64,000 bases of DNA from Trichoderma breve (Eukaryota; Ascomycota; Sordariomycetes; Hypocreales; Hypocreaceae): NCBI RefSeq assembly GCF_028502605.1, contig NC_079233.1:5332001-5396000 (forward strand), read 5' to 3'. Below the pieces are notes generated by a model that did not search any database, had not been told where the DNA came from, and was given only the letters and a program-made list of their open reading frames with translations. Shown here in pieces: positions 57,409 through 64,000 of the stretch; the first letter of the stretch is position 1, and the number at the start of each line of letters is the position of its first letter. The position numbers and the translations under genes are program-made.

Positions 57409-57490
57409 GCGTGAATGGTTTAGTGGTAAAATTCTCCGTTGCCATCCGAGCAACGTCGGGGAGCCCTGGGTTCGATTCCCAGTTCACGCA
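57409..57490 (+). tRNA. tRNA-Gly (anticodon GCC) with an 11-nt intron
   Basis: The acceptor stem GCGTGAA (57409-57415) pairs perfectly with TTCACGC (57483-57489). The D loop AGTGGTAAAA and the T arm CTGGG-TTCGATT-CCCAG are canonical. The anticodon stem CTCCG (57434-57438) pairs with CGGGG (57457-57461, one T-G pair). The loop is TT-GCC-A, an inserted TCCGAGCAACG (57445-57455), then T. The mature loop TTGCCAT is that of eukaryotic tRNA-Gly(GCC). A T run follows at about 57500 as terminator. Confidence 0.93.
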
Positions 57491-58854
57491 TTGAAATTTA
57501 CTTTTTGCATATATTATCCAGTTGTTATTTCTTTTTCCTCTGTTCCTCTTCTTGCATTTGCACGCTTTTACACATGGGAATATACGTGGATGTCTTTTCT
57601 TTTTTTGTTTCCTTGTAAAGAATCGTTGTAGCTACTTCATCCAATACAAAGTTCAATAAGCTTCGTTCAGCCACTTTTCGCAACAAAGCCTAAACAGAAC
57701 CGACAACGGAGCTCTCCGTATCTGCCATTGAATCACTTCCCTATGGAGAAAAGGTGGAAAAATAATGTGACAAAAAAATGAAAATATACAAAGACGCTTA
57801 TGTAGGTTAATCGAGACCCCAAAACGCTCACGCAAGGGCAACTCCGTCCGTTGTTGCGACCACGGGACTGTACGAATGGAACACGCCTAAAATCAAACGC
57901 AACGTAGATCCACCGAGTATATATCCGTACCACTCATAGCCCGAGTTTTCGCAATGCATTGAGGTGTGGGGGAGAGGAGGTGGCCAGAAACAGGGTGACG
58001 AGAAGCCGAATTAGGACTCTCCAGAATTATTCCGAAGGGTGTTTTAATTGATCAACTAGCATGCTGTGTCGTATCGTGGCAACTTGGTTGAGAATAGGTA
58101 AAGAAGTGGTCTTCTGCAACTGCATTTGTTAGTCTTGGTATCTCTATTCCGGCGAGAAAACCAATTTGTATTAGCTGTACAGTTTCTCAATGAAACCTGT
58201 TTGTCATAATTAAACAATTCAGCTCTTAGCATCTGCACAGCTAGCCATCACCTGCTCACATCTCCCACGGAAAAGGTTGCCTGGATCACTCCAAATCTCT
58301 CGGTCCACACATGTGGCGGCGGATTGGTTTGTTCGTGCCCCCGTCACGGTGATTGGCGCGGGTCAGGATCGGACCCGTCTAAACGGCCCCGGACCGTCTT
58401 GTGTGGTTATAAGTGCGCTTAGGCATTTTCCGGGTCCAATATCGCTCCGGAATGGGGGATTGGAGAAGCAGAACATGACCGTTGGGCATGAGCCACTTAT
58501 TTCATACGCAACTATACCGTACAGCTAAGCATTTAGCAGTCGGGGATGCTCGCATCAAGTACGGGAAGCTGATAAACCCCCACATCATCTTCGCATGGGT
58601 GACGAAGAGGGGACAAGAACGCTTTCTTGTAGGTGGAAATTGGTCGATGCCTTACCTTTTATAGCCGCCACTGCCATTCTAGACCCTGAAGAAGAGTGGG
58701 AGAAGCAGAGACGGCGAGTATAAATATACAAACTCACATCTTCTTTGTTACTTCTCCGTCCTTCATCGGTATAGACATTGTGTTTGTGTTGAAGCCCGAC
58801 ATCTTTTCACTTTCCCAAGCTCCTCGTTACACGCTCGCACGCATACAGCTCGCC
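57491..58854. promoter_or_regulatory. Intergenic; promoter of the L-arabinitol dehydrogenase gene
   Basis: The first 750 bp show no gene. The last 550 bp carry promoter-like sites for lad1: ATTGG/CCAAT boxes at 58323-58327, 58352-58356, 58436-58440 and 58459-58463, a GGC(A/T)4 word GGCATTT at 58422-58428 (Xyr1/XlnR-type), CCCCAC at 58578-58583 (Cre1-type) and a TATA box TATAAATA at 58719-58726, 129 bp before the ATG. Confidence 0.55.
58719..58726 (+). promoter_or_regulatory. TATA box of lad1
   Basis: TATAAATA stands 129 bp upstream of the lad1 ATG, the usual distance for a fungal inducible gene with a leader of about 90-100 nt. It is the clearest TATA box I noticed in the window. Confidence 0.6.
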
Positions 58855-60066
58855 ATGTCGCCTTCCGCGGTTGATGACGCCCCCAAGGCCAGAGGGGCGG
58901 CCATCTCAGTCAAGCCCAACATTGGCGTCTTCACAAACCCCAAGCACGATCTTTGGATCAGCGAAGCCGAACCCAGCGCCGATGCCGTCAAGTCTGGAGC
59001 TGACCTGAAGCCTGGTGAGGTGACTATTGCCGTCCGTAGCACTGGTATTTGCGGGTATGTGATATTCCTATACCTATTCCTGTTCGGCGCCCAAGCGCAG
59101 AGGAGCAGCCAGCTAATAAAGAATTCATCTAGATCCGATGTCCACTTCTGGCACGCCGGGTGCATTGGACCCATGATTGTAGAGGGCGACCACATCCTCG
59201 GCCACGAGTCCGCGGGTGAAGTCATCGCCGTCCACCCGACTGTCACCAGCCTGCAGGTCGGCGACCGGGTTGCGATTGAGCCTAACATCATCTGCAACGC
59301 TTGCGAGCCCTGCCTCACGGGCCGCTACAACGGCTGCGAAAAGGTCGAATTCCTGTCCACACCACCGGTACCCGGTCTGCTGCGGCGTTACGTCAACCAC
59401 CCCGCCGTGTGGTGTCACAAGATTGGCAACATGTCTTGGGAGAACGGCGCGCTGCTGGAGCCTCTGAGTGTGGCCCTGGCTGGCATGCAGAGGGCCAAGG
59501 TCCAGCTTGGCGACCCCGTCCTCGTCTGCGGAGCTGGGCCTATCGGTCTTGTGTCGATGCTCTGCTGCGCCGCCGCCGGTGCTTGTCCTCTGGTTATCAC
59601 CGACATCTCTGAGAGCCGCCTGGCGTTTGCAAAGGAAATCTGCCCCCGTGTCATCACGCATCAGATTCAAATTGGCAAGTCAGCCGAAGAGACAGCCAAG
59701 GGCATTGTCGACTCCTTCGGCGGCATCGAGCCGGCCGTGACCATGGAGTGCACCGGCGTGGAGAGCAGCATTTCTGCGGCCATCTGGGCCACCAAGTTTG
59801 GAGGCAAGGTCTTTGTGATTGGCGTGGGCAAGAACGAGATCAACATCCCCTTTATGCGGGCGAGCGTGCGAGAGGTCGATATCCAGCTACAGTACCGCTA
59901 CAGCAACACATGGCCGCGAGCCATTCGCCTGATTGAGAGTGGCGTGCTCGACCTGTCAAAGTTTGTGACCCATCGCTTCACGCTGGAAGAGGCCGTCAAG
60001 GCGTTTGAAACGTCGGCGGACCCCAAGAGCGGTGCCATCAAGGTCATGATTCAGAGCCTGGACTGA
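58855..60066 (+). CDS. lad1: L-arabinitol 4-dehydrogenase
   Basis: Two exons, 58855-59054 and 59133-60066, give 377 residues, the same length as T. reesei Lad1. The enzyme oxidises L-arabinitol to L-xylulose with NAD+, the second step of fungal L-arabinose catabolism. It is a medium-chain zinc dehydrogenase. The catalytic zinc ligands are Cys66 (TGICGSD) and the His91-Glu92 pair (LGHESAGE). The structural zinc Cys are 121, 124, 127 and 135 ([15 protein letters not shown]). The Rossmann motif is [10 protein letters not shown] with Asp224 in VITDIS, which sets NAD+ over NADP+. The start [21 protein letters not shown] matches the reesei protein as I remember it. The intron (GTATGT to CTAG) splits the Gly codon before SDVHFW. 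The frame is open further upstream (to 58696), but the ATG at 58855 is the family start. Confidence 0.96.
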   Translation: MSPSAVDDAPKARGAAISVKPNIGVFTNPKHDLWISEAEPSADAVKSGADLKPGEVTIAVRSTGICGYVIFLYLFLFGAQAQRSSQLIKNSSRSDVHFWHAGCIGPMIVEGDHILGHESAGEVIAVHPTVTSLQVGDRVAIEPNIICNACEPCLTGRYNGCEKVEFLSTPPVPGLLRRYVNHPAVWCHKIGNMSWENGALLEPLSVALAGMQRAKVQLGDPVLVCGAGPIGLVSMLCCAAAGACPLVITDISESRLAFAKEICPRVITHQIQIGKSAEETAKGIVDSFGGIEPAVTMECTGVESSISAAIWATKFGGKVFVIGVGKNEINIPFMRASVREVDIQLQYRYSNTWPRAIRLIESGVLDLSKFVTHRFTLEEAVKAFETSADPKSGAIKVMIQSLD

Positions 60067-60945
60067 GAGTTGAGCTGCCCATTGTAGATGTTGAGGCGAG
60101 AGAAGGATTGTGCGCAAGAACTGGGGGGAACAGGGACCGGTTGAAGGGGTTTGCAAGCATCAGATACTGGGTTGGCTGACTGTGTCCCGAAGCATCATTT
60201 TTTCAATGTTTATTTCCTTTTTCCTTTTTTTCTTTTCTCCATTCCCCCCCCTTTCCCCCTGGTCTTGCTTCTTCCAGGATGACGGGATGCAAAGAGCATC
60301 AATATGGCGATGAGCTGGCGAACGAGAATGTAGATGAATCAAATCAAATAATCACTCAGAGTTGGTGCATTGGGGAATCAATAAATACATAAATGAATAA
60401 AAAATATTTAAAAGAAAATGTATAGCTGCCTATCTATTTATTATGTCTGTAATAAGATTAGTGGTGCTTTCTATATTTCAATGACCACGTAGAAGTAGAA
60501 GGTGGTGCTGCGAGAAACAATCGTACGAACTTCTTGAAGCATGCACGCACTTAGTATTAGCAAAAAGTCTCCAGTACCTAAACTCCCCTCTTTCTAAAGC
60601 CTGATAATAAGTACATCTACCAAGCCTCTGGACAACTGGAAAGCAGCAAGCGCTCGCCTCCGATGTGCTTTCCCAAAACGGGCCAAGCCCCCACACCTCA
60701 CACCTTTCGGCTTTGCGACCTCACGAATTCTCCCGAGCTTTTTTTTCTCCCTCATACAGAGGATCCAAAATTCAAAAAACCCAAAAAAATCGCCATCAAT
60801 TGCGCCCCGGCCAGCGATTCCCTGCCACCGAGACGAGCCTCCTCGAAACCCGCCGCTTCTCCCTAGAGCCGACCCGGTTTCCTCTCTCTCTCTCCTTCTC
60901 CTCCCTCTCCGGTCCAACCGCCAGACTTTCGCTCCAGAAACCATC
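60067..60945. other. Intergenic between lad1 and the ATP synthase g gene
   Basis: This holds the 3' UTR of lad1 with AT-rich sequence at 60340-60420, then the promoter of the next gene with a C/T-rich leader at 60880-60930. No other gene is seen. Confidence 0.5.
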
Positions 60946-61658
60946 ATGGCCCCCTCATCGCTTGCTCGCCCCATGCTCCGCTCGCCGGCCCTGCGCCAGC
61001 TTGCCTTCCGCCGCTTCGAGAGCTCCGCCGCCAGCAAGGCCACCGACGCCGCCAAAGATGCTGCCGGCAAGGCCAAGGAGTACCAGGCAAAGGCTGCGCA
61101 GGGGCTGTCGCGCGTCGCGGGTGCCGCTGGCCCTGCCATTGCCGGAGCTGCTCGTGGCCTCACCAGCGCGCTCGGCAAGGTCGGTGGACGCACTGGCAAG
61201 CTCATCAGCTTCGTTGAGAGTACGTGACGCAACCGCCGTAGCCCAATCCCGCGCATTTTGCTGACCCGTGTTTGCTATCTACAGAGCAAACCCCTCAGGC
61301 CGTCTACTACGGCAAGGTTGCCGTCGAGACTAGCAAGATTGTCTTCCACGCCCAGAAGATGAGCCCTCCGTAAGCGACTCGTTTCCATATCTGCTCGAGC
61401 GGTGACACTAACCATCCGACCCGTAGTTCCGTTGCCACCTTCCAGAACTTCTACCAGTCCCTGTGGAAGTCTATCCAGAGCGGCGCTATCCTCAAGTCTC
61501 CCCAGAACCTTCTCCAGCAGGCCCGCAGCCTGACTCCTGGCCAGCTGGTTGCTGGTGGTGTCATCTTCGCCGAGTGCCTGGGTTTCTTCACCGTTGGTGA
61601 GATGATTGGCCGATTCAAGCTGATTGGCTACCGCGGAGAGACCGCTTCGCACCACTAA
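60946..61658 (+). CDS. ATP20: Mitochondrial F1Fo-ATP synthase subunit g
   Basis: Three exons, 60946-61219, 61285-61369 and 61427-61658, give 196 residues. Subunit g is a membrane-sector accessory protein that promotes dimer formation and crista shape. The N-terminus MAPSSLARPMLRSPALRQLAFRRFESS is a mitochondrial presequence. An Ala/Lys-rich helix (residues 30-60) precedes KVGGRTGKLISFVEKQTPQAVYYGKVAVETSKIVFHAQKMSPPSVATFQNFYQ, the conserved subunit g core. The single C-terminal membrane helix (LVAGGVIFAECLGFFTVGEMIG) contains a GxxxG-like spacing (G-x-x-x-x-x-E-x-x-G region) used for dimer contacts in yeast. Introns are GT-AG in phases 1 and 2 and join in frame. The symbol follows the yeast name. 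Confidence 0.92.
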
Positions 61659-63821
61659 ACGTGTCTGCGAATGTCTAAGTCCTTTTAATGTTTTTAAAGG
61701 AGGTCAAAATTATACAGGCATCAAGTACCAAAGCGTGACTTCACCCGGCCAAGCTTTGTTGATGCTCGAAGAATGAGAAATGTCTGTGGTAGAGGAAGAA
61801 AGCAAAAAAATTCTGGAGAGTGAACGAGGAAGGAGTGCAAGCACACACATATCACACGCATACCATATAGGAAGAAAAAAAAACATGAAAATCGGCATGT
61901 ACGGATAGACAAAGAGGAACGGAATAGAGGAAAACATGGCCGGGTGTGACAACCCCCGACTGACGAAGCGAGGGATATCTGGTGTGACCAATTGGTTGGC
62001 AGAGAAAAAAAAGAAGAGTGAGAGAATGCGTGGCGGGCGAGACGAGGCGAGGGACAGGAGGGATTAGCAAGAGGTTTGGGCTTGGACATCTGGAGAATCC
62101 CTCTTTTGCCTCGTGTGTATACGTGTGAGCAACTTGGTTTTGACTTTTTTATCTTTTTCTTTGTTACACCCCCTTTGTCACGCATACACCCAGCTACAAC
62201 CATGTACATCAGAGAACTTGCTTGATGCCATAGCAGCAGAAGCAGCAACTTAATCCATGACGAAATTCTTCGGATGGTCACAAATCAATCTCCTTGTGCT
62301 CTTCCCGTCAAGACCGGCTGTCGGCCAACAGCCTTGTGTCAACTGACATGTAGCATTGGTGCAACCTCGTGGCTTGATGGGCTCCAGCCGACTGGCCAGA
62401 ATGCTTCCTTGCCAAATTTTACTCTTCTTGTCGAGAGAGACATTTCATCTCGGGATGCGTTGTCCGCACGAATCGCATGTTGTGAGCTGTTATAAGACCC
62501 TTATGTATGGAGTTTAGTTCTTTTGGGGGCCCCCCCTGGTCACAGCGATCCCCCCCTTGCCGATATGTCACTTTCTTTGACCCCTGACGAATACATGTAC
62601 AGGTACTCTTAGAGTATGGTTCATGTCTGTCAAGACATTTACTGTACAGTAGCAAGCCGAAGAAACCCGCATTCTGCTGTTCTTGCTGTACATCTCTTGT
62701 TTTCAATGAGCAAAGAATCAAGAAACGCTTACTTCAGTGGTTCATTCATCCTGAGTACCTATGAACTCAGAAATAACAAGTTTATTTTCCACAAAATCCT
62801 TAAATCAGAAGCACCAAAAACCCTCACTTCTTCCCTCGTCTCCCAATTTCTTCTTCTTCTTTTATTTGTCTATTTTCTTCCCGGTTTGCGTTCATCCCCA
62901 TCCCCTGCTTTCTGTGGAACTAGCGGATCTGCTAGGCTACGGGTTCACATGAACCTTGCCCCAAACGGAGGAAACCGCATCTCCTAACATTTCCCCCCTC
63001 TCCTCTATCTAAAGCTCAGTACATGTCCTAAATGCAAAGTCATGGAGTATTACTTGTAGAACTCAATGTTCCTGCTATTCAGAGTGTAAGTCAAGAGAGA
63101 AAGGGGATATTTTGCTTTGTTTCTTTTTCTTTGCATCTTTGTCTCGTTCTTTGCCATGATGTATCTGTCCAGGTATCATGTTGTACATCTTGGCGCCTTA
63201 CAGCCTCGTTCGTCTTTACCCCTGTCAACCAACAACACAAAAAACCCAAGTCACAGCTACTCCGTCCAACATCATCACTCACACTATTCCGGACAGCGAA
63301 CCCGAGGAATCCAATCTACCATTCAAAAAGCATAAGCTACAAAACATTGCCCTGTAACACCAATCATCGCGTAACACCCCCAGCTCTTCATAATGGCCCT
63401 TCCAATAAGGCCACGGATGCACTCTCAGGCGTTACGTCCGTTGGTTTCATTTGGTACCTTTGTTCCCATTCGTCTAAATCCGTACATTTTTACCATTATC
63501 CCTTCCCCCCTCCCCCCCTTTCGTAGAAAACATATACCATACACTAGAGAGCAAAGGAAAATGTAAAGGCCGAACAGGTAAAAGGAAAATGCCGCGAGAC
63601 CCCTTTCCTCCTCAAGACATCTAGGCAAAAGGGGAAACGTTGTAAATGTGCAAGAGGTATCATATCAACTCTAGGCTGCTATCCCCAAAACGCTAAATTT
63701 TCGCGAAATCACTGTGCCATCAATCAGAAGAATGCTCTTAATATCGTGATATCTGCCAGCCGTCTTAGCCGGAAGATGAAGCTGTCAAGGGTTTGAGCCC
63801 TTGCAAATCTCATATAGACTC
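61659..63821. other. Intergenic, no gene recognised
   Basis: C/T- and A-rich tracts (61806, 62860, 63500) and short frames are present without motifs. The minus-strand frames at 61721-62281 and plus-strand frames at 62616-62987 and 63032-63526 look like translated low-complexity UTR or promoter sequence. Confidence 0.45.
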
Positions 63822-64000
63822 TTAGTCTATACTTCTGTATGATGGTGATGAATAATTGACCCGGAGTGGCAGTTCCAGCTTTGCGGGTGGCTTCTCTAGG
63901 CACTTGTCGGCGACAGTACAGGCGGCTGTGACGCTTGCAGAGGCGGTGGCAGGGGCCGTCCACCAGGTTTCCTGGCTGTCCAGATGTGTCTGTATGCGGA
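63822..64000 (-). CDS. 3' end of an unidentified gene (runs off the window)
   Basis: On the minus strand a frame entering at 63998 reads RIQTHLDSQETWWTAPATASASVTAACTVADKCLEKPPAKLELPLRV and stops at the TAA at 63822. Third positions are GC-rich over most of it, unlike the surrounding DNA, and the competing frames show no such bias or contain a stop. I cannot name the protein from 58 residues. It might be the end of a secreted or cell-wall protein given the Ala/Ser/Thr content, but that is a guess. Confidence 0.35.
   Translation of the reverse strand, partial: RIQTHLDSQETWWTAPATASASVTAACTVADKCLEKPPAKLELPLRVNYSSPSYRSID

Noticed and set aside
57147..57494. 115-codon frame overlapping tRNA-Gly
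   Set aside because: It reads through the tRNA gene and has no motif.

Overview
The window is nuclear DNA of a filamentous ascomycete, very probably a Trichoderma (Hypocreales, Sordariomycetes). Genes are split by short introns (about 50-150 bp) with GT-AG or occasional GC-AG borders. The two tRNA genes carry tiny introns, and intergenic DNA is long and AT-variable. The protein read from 58855-60066 matches, from memory rather than by search, the L-arabinitol 4-dehydrogenase of Trichoderma reesei almost residue for residue.

Layout. 1-6.5 kb is gene-dense: the 3' end of IMP dehydrogenase (+), a Naa40/Nat4-type N-acetyltransferase (-), a LYR-motif protein of the LYRM2 type (+), mitochondrial ribosomal protein bL36m (-) and a six-exon protein of unknown function (-). 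6.5-16.7 kb is a gene-poor stretch of about 10 kb, dense with GTAC-centred motifs (TACTCCGTA, TACTCGTAC) and simple repeats. 16.7-25 kb holds a Lys/Glu/Ala-rich PH-domain protein (Meu6 type, +) and a large hybrid histidine kinase (-). 25-29.7 kb is intergenic, with a 0.27 kb MITE and a four-box CCAAT cluster. 29.7-40.7 kb is again dense: a four-helix membrane protein (+), succinate-semialdehyde dehydrogenase (+), tRNA-Val, mitochondrial ribosome recycling factor (+), a probable mitochondrial (ribosomal?) protein (-), a Gfd2-like nuclease-fold gene broken by two frameshifts (-), and a Ppz/PZL-1 phosphatase (-). 40.7-49 kb is mostly non-coding, with a small orphan gene in an AT-rich, repeat-bearing island. 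49-64 kb carries a SUR7/claudin-like membrane protein (+), a WDR6/Rtt10-type WD40 protein (+), a tiny secreted Cys protein (+), a second MITE with perfect 9-bp target duplications, tRNA-Gly, lad1 (+), F-type ATP synthase subunit g (+) and the 3' end of an unidentified minus-strand gene running off the window.

Functionally there is no single pathway or biosynthetic cluster. Four or five genes concern mitochondria (LYRM2-like, bL36m, RRF, a possible ribosomal protein, ATP synthase g). Others serve primary metabolism (IMPDH, SSADH, LAD1), signalling (hybrid kinase, Ppz phosphatase, PH protein), tRNA modification (WDR6/Rtt10) and the cell surface (SUR7-like, secreted peptide). The most unusual features are a Mutator-like MITE family, two GC-AG introns whose use is forced by reading phase and conserved motifs, the doubly frameshifted Gfd2-like gene, and a widely dispersed TACTCCGTA(C) motif. 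No previously undescribed multi-gene system could be supported.
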